Below, one piece after another: positions 1-7,829 of a stretch of 64,000 bases of DNA. A program made the position numbers and the translations under genes. This DNA is from Calothrix sp. NIES-2098 (GTDB lineage Bacteria > Cyanobacteriota > Cyanobacteriia > Cyanobacteriales > Nostocaceae), in the NCBI GenBank assembly GCA_002368175.1, contig AP018172.1, positions 923,501-987,500 on the forward strand, given 5' to 3'. Position 1 is the stretch's first letter, and the number at the start of each line of letters is the position of its first letter. The notes below the pieces were generated by a model that worked only from the letters and a program-made list of their open reading frames with translations, made no database searches and was not told where the DNA came from.

Positions 1-1
1 T

Positions 2-2614
2 GTCGGGCGGGATTTAGAGATTCTCAAAATTGAGAAAGCTGTACTCAGGCATAACATTTTACTGTTGCAGGGAATGGGGGGAACGGGCAAAACTACCCTA
101 TTAACTTATCTGCGGGAATGGTGGCAACGCACCAATTTTGTCAAGAATGTCTTTTATTTTGGCTATGACGAAAAAGCGTGGACACTCACACAAATTTTGT
201 TTGAAATTGGTAAGCAGGTATATGGCAGATTTGAACAAGCTAATTTTCAAGCAATGAGTCAGGCGGCGCAGGTACAAAAATTAGTCGCAAAACTGCGGGC
301 TGAAGCTTACGCTTTGATTTTAGATAACTTAGAATCTGTGACAGGGCAACAACTAGCAATTCAAAATACTTTACCAGAGATAGAACGCAATCAAATCCGC
401 GATTTTTTAGGGCGTTTACAAGGTGGAAATACCAAGGTAATTTTAGGTTCACGCAGTCGGGAAGATTGGTTGCAAGCTACCACATTTAAACAAAATGTTT
501 ATGAGTTGCGAGGGTTAGATCAAGAAGCCAGGACGGAATTAGCAGAGAAGATTTTAGAACGGAATGTACCGCCACACCGCATTGTTGATATTCGCCAAGA
601 TGGGGATTTTCAGAAATTGATGAATTTGTTAGCAGGATATCCCTTAGCGATGCAAGTTGTGTTAGCAAATTTGCAAAAGCAATCGCCACAGGAGATTTTG
701 CAGGGGTTGCAAGCTGGGGATGTGGATTTAGATACGGGGAGTGAAGATAAGACTAAAAGTATTTTGCAGTGTGTAGAATATTCTCACAGTAATTTATCGG
801 CAGAGGCGCAAAAATTGCTGTTGTGTTTGGCTCAGTTTAGTAAGTTTATTTGCGCTCTATATATTCCCCAGTATATTGAGCACTTAAAAAGTTTTGAGCC
901 ATTAAAAGATTATCCCTTTGATAAATTTACTGATGCAATTCAAGAGGCGATTAACTGGGGTTTGCTTTCACCAATGGATGAAGAACCGCGCTTGTTGACG
1001 ATTCAACCTGTTTTTCCGTATTTTTTGAAGACCAAGTTAGAAACTCTCGATGAAGCAACTCGTGCAGCTTTGCGTGAGGGATTTAAAAACCACTATCAAG
1101 GTTTGGCAAGTTTCTATCAGCAGTTGATGGATTCTAAAAATGCTCAAGAACGACAATTGGGGATAGGTTTTTGTAGGCTGGAATATGAAAATCTCTACAA
1201 TGCGTTGCAGATTTGTTTAGAGAAGCAAGAAAGTATTAGCATATATTTTTGTTTAAAGCAGTACTTTGATTTAGTTAGTGATAACCAAAGTAACCTGAAG
1301 TTGGCAGAAACAGTTTGTCAGCGTTTAGAGAATTATCCCTCAGCCTTTATCAAAGGTGAATTAGGTTATCAAATAACATTTGCAATTGAAAGACTCGGTA
1401 GTTGTCAACTGAATGCCCAGCAGTACCAACAAGCTAGAAAGTCTTATGAAAAGACTTTGGAAATTTGTGATGCCTTAGAGAGTGTTGAAGAAAAACAAAA
1501 ACAACTTTGGCAGGCTGTTTCTTATCACCAATTGGGAATTATTGCCCAAGAGTTGGGGGAATTTGCAGAAGCTCGGCGCAATTATCAACAGGCTTTGGAT
1601 ATTAAAATCGAATATGGTGATCGCTATGGTTATGCCAGCACATACCACCAGTTGGGAAGAGTTGCCCAAGAATTGCATAAATTTGAACAAGCCAGGCACA
1701 ATTATCAACAGGCTTTGGATATTTGTATCGAATATGGCGATCGCTATAATTGTGCCAGCACATACCACCAGTTGGGAAAACTTGCCGAAGAATTGCGAGA
1801 ATTTGAAGAAGCAAAACGCAATTATCAACAAGCTTTGGATATTAAAATTGAATATGGCGATCGCTATAGTTGTGCCAGCACCTACCACCACTTAGGAAGT
1901 GTTGCCCAAGATTTACGGGAATTTGAAGAGGCAAGGCGCAATTATCGACAGGCTTTGGATATTTTTATCGAATATGGCGATCGCTATAATTGTGCCAGCA
2001 CCTACCACGAGTTAGGAAGGCTTGCCGAGGAATTGCGGGAATTTGAAGAGGCAAGGCGCAATTATCAGCAGGCTTTGGATATTACAATCGAATATGGCAA
2101 TCGCTATGCTTGTGCCAGCACACACCACCAGTTGGGAGTAGTTGCCCAAGAATTGCGGGAATTTGAACAAGCAAGGCGCAATTATCAACAGGCTTTGGAT
2201 ATTTGTATCGAATATGGAGATCGCTATCATTGTGCTAGGATATACCACAATTTGGGAATTGTTGCCCAAAATTTGCGGGAATTTGAAGAGGCGAGGCGCA
2301 ATTATCAACAGGCTTTGGATATTAAAATCGAATTTGGCGATCGCTATGAGTGTGCCAGCACCTATTTTAACCTTGGTACACTTGCAGAAGAATTAGGGGA
2401 ACTGGAAAAAGCGAAAGCGAATTATCTGCAAGCTTTACAGATTTCTGTCGAGTTTAATGATGAGCATAGTTTAGGAATTTGTCTTCGTAATCTTGCCCGT
2501 TTCTACCAAGTTACTCAGGATGAGAGTTTATTAGCAGCCGTGTCCGAGATTTTGGGGGTGTCGGTAGAGGAAGTGCAGCAGCGTTTTGAGTCAGGTAATG
2601 AAGATTTGGAGTGA
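2..2614 (+). CDS. NB-ARC/TPR STAND NTPase, 5' end cut by window edge
   Basis: The frame is open from the left edge and reads VGRDLEI before the P-loop, so the true start lies outside the window. Visible order: P-loop GMGGTGKTT (from about base 71), a Walker B-like strand ALILDNLE (about 311-334), an SRSRED-type sensor segment, then the helical NB-ARC and winged-helix part to about base 1100. After a helical linker come TPR units: seven near-identical 40-residue (120-bp) repeats from about base 1560 to 2370, each with the core YQQALDI followed by an EYGDRY-type turn, plus a divergent one. STAND proteins of this type are signal-sensing switches, and the TPR array is the presumed ligand sensor. 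The effector domain would be at the missing N terminus. The repeats' DNA identity suggests recent expansion. Family assignment is secure; the trigger and output are unknown. Confidence 0.9.
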   Translation, partial: VGRDLEILKIEKAVLRHNILLLQGMGGTGKTTLLTYLREWWQRTNFVKNVFYFGYDEKAWTLTQILFEIGKQVYGRFEQANFQAMSQAAQVQKLVAKLRAEAYALILDNLESVTGQQLAIQNTLPEIERNQIRDFLGRLQGGNTKVILGSRSREDWLQATTFKQNVYELRGLDQEARTELAEKILERNVPPHRIVDIRQDGDFQKLMNLLAGYPLAMQVVLANLQKQSPQEILQGLQAGDVDLDTGSEDKTKSILQCVEYSHSNLSAEAQKLLLCLAQFSKFICALYIPQYIEHLKSFEPLKDYPFDKFTDAIQEAINWGLLSPMDEEPRLLTIQPVFPYFLKTKLETLDEATRAALREGFKNHYQGLASFYQQLMDSKNAQERQLGIGFCRLEYENLYNALQICLEKQESISIYFCLKQYFDLVSDNQSNLKLAETVCQRLENYPSAFIKGELGYQITFAIERLGSCQLNAQQYQQARKSYEKTLEICDALESVEEKQKQLWQAVSYHQLGIIAQELGEFAEARRNYQQALDIKIEYGDRYGYASTYHQLGRVAQELHKFEQARHNYQQALDICIEYGDRYNCASTYHQLGKLAEELREFEEAKRNYQQALDIKIEYGDRYSCASTYHHLGSVAQDLREFEEARRNYRQALDIFIEYGDRYNCASTYHELGRLAEELREFEEARRNYQQALDITIEYGNRYACASTHHQLGVVAQELREFEQARRNYQQALDICIEYGDRYHCARIYHNLGIVAQNLREFEEARRNYQQALDIKIEFGDRYECASTYFNLGTLAEELGELEKAKANYLQALQISVEFNDEHSLGICLRNLARFYQVTQDESLLAAVSEILGVSVEEVQQRFESGNEDLE

Positions 2615-2630
2615 TAACTCAATCAACCCA

Positions 2631-2970
2631 TTTACGATAAATGCGATCGTCTTTACGATAAATATTGTCTTATTCATAAAGAAGATCAACGTATTTACGA
2701 TAAATGCGATCGTCTTTATTATGAATATCGTCTTCTTCATAAAAAAGATCAACTCATTTACGATAAATGCGATCGTCTTTATTATGAATATTGTCTTATT
2801 CATCAAGAAGATCGACTCATTTACGATAAATGCGATCGTCTTTACTATGAATATCGTCTTATTTATCGAAAAGATGAAGACATTTGCCACAAATACCAAG
2901 ATATTGATGACAAACATGAACTCATCGCTCAATTACCTCAAGATGTTTGCCATGAATGCCCAGACTTTTG
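2631..2970. repeat. Tandem minisatellite, 63-bp unit built from 21-bp subunits
   Basis: Four 63-bp copies start at 2631, 2694, 2757 and 2820. Each consists of three related 21-bp units, the first carrying GCGATCGT. Degenerate 21-bp units continue to about 2970. The period is a multiple of three, so long stretches stay free of stop codons on both strands. On the plus strand the frame in phase with the preceding TPR gene, after its TGA TAA stops, is open from 2618 to 3136 but has no ATG, GTG or TTG before about 3017. I see no RBS and treat this as a non-coding or relic repeat. It fills the gap between the NB-ARC/TPR gene and the minus-strand gene ending at 3050. Confidence 0.85.
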
Positions 2971-3049
2971 CTACTTACGTTCTATAATTACTCTGAATGT
3001 TGAGCCAGAACAGGCAACTTTGCCGCTAACTGTGCGGTATGTCAGCACA

Positions 3050-3505
3050 TTAGTTTGCAGGCGGGAGAGTGCCAGAATTACCAGCAGGTGGTTCGGTGTA
3101 GTCGCAAAATATATTGAGTCCGACTTTGAGAATATATAAAACAATAACAGTAGCAATGGCAGGATCGAGGGGTAAGCCATGCGCTGCTGCTACACCCACT
3201 AGGGAGACAATCAACCCTGTCAGCAAAGGCGCACTTCCCGGATTTTTAGTGTATTCTTTGAGTTGTCCGCGAAAGCCATCATCACCGCAGAGTTCCTGAC
3301 GCAATACTTTCAGCGTCGTCTGCCAAAGCGATTTACCCTCTGGCATTACTAGCACCCCATTTTTCTCTACCCACAATTCATTGAAGGAAGTATCATAATT
3401 ACCGTTGTGTTTTTCTAAAATATCTAATGCGTGCTTTCCGGGAGCGTAATTTGCCAATAACTCCCGTGTCGCATTAATTTCATTACTGGTTAGTTGAGCA
3501 TCCAT
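3050..3505 (-). CDS. Small membrane protein of unknown function
   Basis: 151 residues. I do not recognise the family. The N-terminal 50 residues are soluble and helical (ELLANYAPGKHALDILEKH region), loosely like a small UBA- or death-fold-type three-helix unit, which is inference only. The C-terminal half has two hydrophobic segments, about residues 93-112 and 117-137, followed by a short Pro/Gly-rich tail. The start at 3505 is supported by GAGGAT just upstream. It is convergent with the NB-ARC/TPR gene and separated from it by the minisatellite. A small soluble adaptor plus two membrane helices beside a STAND gene could be an effector partner, but nothing in the sequence proves it. Confidence 0.7.
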   Translation of the reverse strand: MDAQLTSNEINATRELLANYAPGKHALDILEKHNGNYDTSFNELWVEKNGVLVMPEGKSLWQTTLKVLRQELCGDDGFRGQLKEYTKNPGSAPLLTGLIVSLVGVAAAHGLPLDPAIATVIVLYILKVGLNIFCDYTEPPAGNSGTLPPAN

Positions 3506-3647
3506 AGTTATCCTCAGTTGTTATTGGTCATTTGTTATTTATTATTTCCCTGTATCCCTGCGTCTTCTTCCCTTCTTTATTTCTACATAACAATTTTGTT
3601 CATTAATAATACCAATTCAAATAATGTTTGCAACACATCAATTCTTC

Positions 3648-3711
3648 GTAGGGGCACGGCGCTAGTAAGATAATTTGATATACTAAAAGTTTGTAGTTGC
3701 CGTGCCCTTAG
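3648..3711. repeat. Dispersed hairpin element, copy 1
   Basis: The left arm GTAGGGGCACGGC and the right arm GCCGTGCCCTTA can pair around a loop of about 38 bases. The left half, including GCTAGTAAGAT, is repeated almost exactly in copy 2 about 140 bp further on. GTGCCGTGCCCCTAC-type palindromes are common in intergenic DNA of filamentous cyanobacteria. This looks like a small non-autonomous or REP-type element with no coding capacity. Confidence 0.75.
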
Positions 3712-3786
3712 CATCTTTTAAAATTAGTGCTAGCGTTGAATTTTCTACATTGCAAAACAACTATAGCCCAATATAGTTCGGTCTTT

Positions 3787-3850
3787 GTAAGGGCACGGCG
3801 CTAGTAAGATTGTCTAGTTGTGAAAAATATTTTAGGTGCCGTGCCCCTAC
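3787..3850. repeat. Dispersed hairpin element, copy 2
   Basis: The arms GGGCACGGC (3791-3799) and GCCGTGCCC (3838-3846) pair perfectly. The left half matches copy 1, while the central spacer differs. The conserved arms with divergent centre suggest that the palindrome itself is the mobile or maintained unit. Confidence 0.75.
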
Positions 3851-3909
3851 TTACAATTTTCACGATGATTTGTCTATCCCTTGTAATTAAGAATTACGAA
3901 TTATTAATA

Positions 3910-4710
3910 TCACTCAATTTCCTCGCAGCGAATTAATAATGTTTCCATTGCTTCTGCGAGGGAAATTAATTCTATCCAAGAGGAACCACTAACTAAATTT
4001 TGTGCGTGTGCTAATCGATTACGTAGCTGTTCGGCAGATTTAAGAAAACGCTCTCCAAATCGCTTTGATTTTAGTCCAAGTTGCTCAAGCAGTTCTGGTT
4101 GATTTAAAACTAACTCGCGTTTATCGCAAAATTGCAGATAATCTAACAAATCTGTAGCTTCGTTTCTTTCTTGACTTTCACGCCATAATCTTTGCGCAAC
4201 TTGTAAACGTTCTGGCTTTAAAACTTTCTGCCAAGTATCATCAGCATAGTAAAGTCGCACAAGTCGCAGCAAATTCATTTCTAATAGCGTGACTAAGCCA
4301 AACAGTAGCATTCGTGCAGGTGCTTTTTGCAAATCGCCACAGGTAATAATTCCTGTCACCTGATTACAGTCAAGCACAAATAATCGGGGAGTTTGTTGTA
4401 GAATTGGTAGCAATTTCATCAGTGGGGTGGAAATAGCAATGAGTTCTCTAGGATGAAATACTCGCTGATAGTCGTTGCATGTCTTCCCTGATGTGGCTTT
4501 GAGCAAGCTGGCGCGTTCTACATAGCCAGTGATAGTATCTCCCAACTCCACACCAACTACATCAAAGTCTCGTGCTTGCATCCATTGCAACACTTGTATT
4601 ACCTCAGCTTCTGCCGACACTGCTTTGAGGGGTTCTGCGACGTATTCAATTGTGATGTTGTTCTCAAACAAACTCCGCAAATCTTGAGAACGCGATTTAA
4701 GGTGTTTCAT
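3910..4710 (-). CDS. CBS-domain protein with HEPN-like C-terminal domain
   Basis: 266 residues. Residues 1-130 read as a CBS pair: strand-helix units with VVGVELGDTITGYV and LFVLDCNQVTGIITCGDL. CBS pairs usually bind adenosyl nucleotides. Residues 140-266 are all helical and contain RNRLAH near residue 232, which fits the Rx4-6H signature of HEPN domains, the nuclease or ligand-binding fold common in toxin and defence systems. The gene lies downstream of the copper-storage-like gene on the same strand, with an inverted repeat in the 88-bp gap. I infer a nucleotide-sensing HEPN protein. Catalytic activity is not shown, and non-catalytic HEPN domains exist. Confidence 0.7.
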   Translation of the reverse strand: MKHLKSRSQDLRSLFENNITIEYVAEPLKAVSAEAEVIQVLQWMQARDFDVVGVELGDTITGYVERASLLKATSGKTCNDYQRVFHPRELIAISTPLMKLLPILQQTPRLFVLDCNQVTGIITCGDLQKAPARMLLFGLVTLLEMNLLRLVRLYYADDTWQKVLKPERLQVAQRLWRESQERNEATDLLDYLQFCDKRELVLNQPELLEQLGLKSKRFGERFLKSAEQLRNRLAHAQNLVSGSSWIELISLAEAMETLLIRCEEIE

Positions 4711-4724
4711 TCTTCTAAATATAC

Positions 4725-4761
4725 TTCAAGCGCCCAGACTCGTTGAGCCTGAGCGCTTGAA
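4725..4761 (-). terminator. Inverted repeat between the Csp-like and CBS genes
   Basis: TTCAAGCGCCCAG (4725-4737) pairs with CTGAGCGCTTGAA (4749-4761) over 13 positions with one mismatch. It lies 38 bases downstream of the Cys-rich gene's stop. There is no strong T-tract on the minus strand, so it may be a weak terminator, an attenuator or an mRNA-stabilising hairpin. Confidence 0.4.
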
Positions 4762-4798
4762 TATTAGGTTGCAGAGTAACTTCTGCGAGTTATGAAAA

Positions 4799-5176
4799 TT
4801 AAGCAGGCATCATTTGCATCGAACGGCAGGCTTCAGCACACTTGCGGCAGGCGGCAGCGCATTCCATCATTTTAGGATTGTCGCTCATTTGTTCGCAAGC
4901 CATTGCACAGCGATCGCACATTTCGGCACATAACATACAAGTGCGTCCTATGAACTCGGAACCACTCATCATCATGTTCATGCACATCATGCACATTTCA
5001 GCGCAATCGCGCATCATGCCCATCATGCTCATCATGTTCATGTCCATCTGTTTGCCTTTAGACATAGACATACAGCTGGTCATAGCTTCCATGCACATTT
5101 TATGACATTCCATGCAAGCGTCCATGCAAGATTGCATTTCAGTGGTCATGGATTCGTTCATCATCATCATCATCAT
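4799..5176 (-). CDS. Cys/Met-rich four-helix-bundle copper-binding protein (Csp/DUF326-like)
   Basis: 125 residues with 17 cysteines, mostly spaced CxxxC or CxxC along predicted helices (CMDACMECHKMC, CAEMCMMC, CMLCAEMCDRC, CAAACRKCAEAC), plus an extreme methionine content. This matches the copper storage protein type, in which inward-facing Cys of a four-helix bundle bind many Cu(I) ions. No signal peptide is visible, so a cytosolic form is likely. A perfect AGGAGG at 5184-5189, 7 bases upstream of 5176, fixes the start at the first of six consecutive ATG codons. The upstream region holds two inverted repeats that may be operators. Confidence 0.85.
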   Translation of the reverse strand: MMMMMMNESMTTEMQSCMDACMECHKMCMEAMTSCMSMSKGKQMDMNMMSMMGMMRDCAEMCMMCMNMMMSGSEFIGRTCMLCAEMCDRCAMACEQMSDNPKMMECAAACRKCAEACRSMQMMPA

Positions 5177-5183
5177 AGGAAAA

Positions 5184-5189
5184 CCTCCT
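5184..5189 (-). promoter_or_regulatory. Strong Shine-Dalgarno for the Csp-like gene
   Basis: AGGAGG on the minus strand, 7 bases before ATG at 5176. It decides which of six consecutive in-frame ATGs is the start. Confidence 0.8.
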
Positions 5190-5212
5190 AAATAGCTGAT
5201 GTATTGTGACTC

Positions 5213-5252
5213 GTCCTTGGGAGGACTTATCTATCACGTTAGACTGATAGTT
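5213..5252 (-). promoter_or_regulatory. Possible operator: inverted repeats upstream of Csp-like gene
   Basis: GTCCT TGGG AGGAC (5213-5226) is a perfect 5-bp inverted repeat. It is followed by CTATC-acgttagact-GATAG (about 5230-5249). They lie 37-75 bases upstream of the start codon, where a metal-responsive repressor or activator would bind. No specific regulator motif is recognised. Confidence 0.3.
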
Positions 5253-5689
5253 TTTAACAGTCAATAGGGTTTTATAAGGGTTTTTATAAGTTTACTATCT
5301 CGATATGTTTACCGATAATTTGTATTAATTTCCCATAAATTAGTGAGATTTACTGTGAGATTTTGCTGAGAGTTATTATAAATAAAGCGATGGAATCTCC
5401 CGTAAAAAAGCGGTGTTTTCTTTAACAACTAAATTTGTCATCCGGGGATCGCTCGTTAGGCTTAACTCTCAAGAGTGATTTATGTCAGATTTTTTTAACA
5501 AATCGCGATAAAAATAATTGTAAATTTATAGAGGAATCTGGTTTGATTCCTGACATTATTTGCTCAGGTAGGCAAGAGGATTTTAGAAAATTAAGATGCG
5601 ATCTACCGACATCCCGCCCAGAACGAAGGGATACAGGCTGGGAAATCAGGTAGTAATATCATGTTCGCTAAATTAGTTGCGATATGTCC

Positions 5690-5907
5690 GCCGCGAGTGG
5701 AACGTAGACGCGTTCGCGAAGCGTTGCCGCAGGCTAGCGGCTTCTCGTTCGACGTTCGCCGGAGGCGTTCTCGCAGAGTAGTCGTTCCCGAAGGGTAGAG
5801 TAGCAATCACAATGTCTCTGCGCTTGCTTCCCTACCCTACTCTTCGAGAACGCCTGACGGCGGGGAACGCTTTCAGCGTTAAGCGAAGCTATGCCGAAGG
5901 CTTTACG
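5690..5907. repeat. REP-like palindromic repeat cluster
   Basis: G+C-rich stretch of short palindromes (GCGTTCGCGAAGCG, GAGAACGCC and similar). It ends with a 28-bp word at 5880-5907 that is repeated exactly at 18784-18811. Such sequences are dispersed intergenic repeats of filamentous cyanobacteria. The open frames that cross it are by-products of the composition. Confidence 0.7.
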
Positions 5908-6003
5908 GTCGCAATGACAAGTATTAAAACGGACATGATATAATATGAAGTCCGGGTAATCAACCATAATAAAAGAGAAAGGTGCAGTCAAAGGGCGATC
6001 GCA

Positions 6004-6183
6004 ATGCCGAAACGAATCAAAATCGAAGAGCATCTTAGTATTGATGAGTTGGAGAGACGATACCGCCAAGCAAAACAACCTGCCCTTGCAAACACATTAT
6101 CAAATTATTTGGTTGCTAGCCAAAGGGTTCTTGGAGGGGATTTTATTGCTTTATGGACACATAGCGATCGCTCTTCCCTATAA
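6004..6183 (+). pseudogene. Frameshifted N-terminal remnant of an IS630-type transposase
   Basis: ATG at 6004 begins MPKRIKIEEHLSIDELERRY, then RQAKQPA. After base ~6082 the homologous reading continues in the next frame as LQTHYQIIWLLAKG, then loses resemblance and stops at about 6183. MPKRIKI, a YRQA segment and a TH-YQIIWLLA segment are how many cyanobacterial IS630-family transposases start. Only about the first 50 codons survive, broken by one indel, with no catalytic DDE region. It lies 250 bp upstream of the truncated ctaD and may mark the event that removed ctaC and the start of ctaD. Confidence 0.7.
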
Positions 6184-6434
6184 CTAGCAACTTGGGTTAA
6201 TAAAAACTCAGTAAGATTTCAAAATGACATAGATAGTTGTCAGAATTGAGGTAACGATAAGCAGCGCAAATCGAATATTCTCTCAAAATATGGGTTAACT
6301 TATCCTGAACGGAATCACCATTTATTAATACTCAAAGAATTCAACTATGGAGTATATGAAAGTATCTTTATCTCAAGAATAAATATACTTTTGATGTCAA
6401 AGGAACTCAAGTTTTCATCTTACAAGATCTGTGG

Positions 6435-7829
6435 ATGTCCCTTGTACGCTCATCACTTGTTGGTTTTGCTAACTATTTAGTGCCCTTGATGATTGGGGCG
6501 CGAGACATGGCCTTTCCCCGCCTCAACGCCGTTGCTTTTTGGATGGTGCCAGTAGTCGGGATTTTATTGATGGGTAGTTTTTTAGTTCCTGGCGGCCCAG
6601 CCCAAGCAGGTTGGTGGGCTTATCCACCAGTCAGTCTGCAAAACCCCACAGGTCATTTGATTAACGGTCAAGTCATCTGGTTATTGGCAGTGGCAGTATC
6701 TGGTGTCTCCTCAATTATGGGGGCAGTTAACTTTGTCACCACCATCGTTAAGATGCGGGCACCAGGTATGACCTTCTTCCGGATGCCTCTGTTCGTTTGG
6801 GCTGTATTTAGCGCTCAGATTATCCAACTATTCGGTCTACCTGCCTTAACTGCTGGTGCAGTCATGCTGCTACTAGACTTGACTGCTGGTACTGCCTTTT
6901 TTGATCCCAGTAAAGGCGGGAATCCAGTTATGTTCCAACACTATTTCTGGTTCTATTCCCACCCTGCTGTTTATGTGATTATTCTGCCTATCTTTGGCAT
7001 ATTCTCAGAAATCTTCCCTGTTTATAGCCGTAAACCTCTATTTGGTTACAAAGTAGTTGCTATTTCATCGATCTTGATTGCAGCAGTTAGCGCCATTGTG
7101 TGGGTACACCATTTGTACGTTAGCGGTACACCTGCTTGGATGCGGATGCTATTTATGCTGACAACGATGTTGGTATCTGTACCCACTGGTATTAAGGTGT
7201 TTGCTTGGGTTGCAACTATCTGGGGTGGTAAGCTGCGACTAACTACACCCATGCTTTTCTCCCTCGGTGCATTGATTTTGTTCGTCTTTGCAGGCATCGT
7301 TGGGATCATGCTTTCCTCCGTACCTGTTGATGTTCACGTCAACAACACCTATTTTGTGGTGGGACACTTCCACTATGTACTCTTCGGTACGGTGACAATG
7401 GGCTTGTATGCAGCCTTTTACCACTGGTTCCCGAAAATGACCGGTCGGATGTACTACGAAGGTTGGGGCAAATTGCACTTCTGGTTGACATTCATTGGTA
7501 TTAACCTCAACTTTTTGCCCATGCACCCCTTAGGTTTGCAAGGGATGCTACGTCGCGTCTCTTCCTACGCCCCAGAGTATGAATTCTGGAATATCATCGC
7601 TAGCCTTGGTTCTTTCCTGTTAGGAATGTCTACCTTGCCCTTCATCTTCAATATGGTAGTTTCCTGGATGCATGGTGAGAAAGCACCTGATAATCCTTGG
7701 CGGGCAATTGGGTTGGAATGGTTAGTTTCTTCACCCCCCCCAGTAGAAAACTTTGAAGAAATTCCTACCGTGATTAGCGAACCTTACGGCTACGGTAAGT
7801 CGGAACCTTTAATTGCGCAGAGGAAATAA
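6435..7829 (+). CDS. ctaD: Cytochrome c oxidase subunit I, N-terminally truncated
   Basis: 464 residues. Homology to subunit I begins at GFANYLVPLMIGARDMAF (residue 10). Cyanobacterial CtaD is usually about 550 residues, so roughly the first 90-100 residues are absent, with helices I-II and the helix-II histidine that is one axial ligand of low-spin haem a. Present: SHPAVY with the His176/Tyr180 cross-link pair, CuB ligands His225-His226 (WVHHLYV), K-channel-type lysine (TGIKVF) and haem ligands His311 and His313 (GHFHYV). The frame is open upstream only to 6360, that segment is not CtaD-like, and no RBS is seen at 6435. ctaE follows, but no ctaC precedes. The product is probably non-functional as an oxidase; the rest of the frame is intact, so the loss may be recent. 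Confidence 0.85.
   Translation: MSLVRSSLVGFANYLVPLMIGARDMAFPRLNAVAFWMVPVVGILLMGSFLVPGGPAQAGWWAYPPVSLQNPTGHLINGQVIWLLAVAVSGVSSIMGAVNFVTTIVKMRAPGMTFFRMPLFVWAVFSAQIIQLFGLPALTAGAVMLLLDLTAGTAFFDPSKGGNPVMFQHYFWFYSHPAVYVIILPIFGIFSEIFPVYSRKPLFGYKVVAISSILIAAVSAIVWVHHLYVSGTPAWMRMLFMLTTMLVSVPTGIKVFAWVATIWGGKLRLTTPMLFSLGALILFVFAGIVGIMLSSVPVDVHVNNTYFVVGHFHYVLFGTVTMGLYAAFYHWFPKMTGRMYYEGWGKLHFWLTFIGINLNFLPMHPLGLQGMLRRVSSYAPEYEFWNIIASLGSFLLGMSTLPFIFNMVVSWMHGEKAPDNPWRAIGLEWLVSSPPPVENFEEIPTVISEPYGYGKSEPLIAQRK

Larger units (their letters stand above)
3506..3909. other. Intergenic region with two hairpin repeat copies
   Basis: No gene is visible. The stretch holds two copies of an inverted-repeat element (3648-3711 and 3787-3850), described separately. 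The rest is AT-rich and unremarkable. Confidence 0.6.
5190..6434. other. Gene-poor rearranged region
   Basis: More than 1.2 kb without an intact gene. Contents are the Csp promoter region, a G+C-rich palindromic repeat cluster (about 5690-5907), a frameshifted transposase remnant (6004-6183) and about 250 bp of AT-rich DNA that joins abruptly to the middle of ctaD. Short open frames here have no RBS or family resemblance. Confidence 0.7.

Noticed and set aside
1475..1895. Open frames on both strands inside the TPR repeats
   Set aside because: They are by-products of the 120-bp periodic coding sequence. They translate to repeated fragments without RBS, while the TPR frame is clearly the real one.
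2586..2987. 133-codon plus frame and 113-codon minus frame over the minisatellite
   Set aside because: Repetitive, very hydrophobic translations overlapping the end of the STAND gene, without a proper RBS. They arise because the repeat period is a multiple of three.
5435..6078. Short frames in the rearranged region upstream of ctaD
   Set aside because: They lie over REP-like repeats, have no RBS and do not resemble any protein. Only the transposase remnant at 6004 does.
6360..6434. Longer ctaD start using upstream in-frame codons
   Set aside because: The 25 codons before ATG 6435 are open but do not resemble helix I-II of subunit I, so the truncation is real in this sequence.
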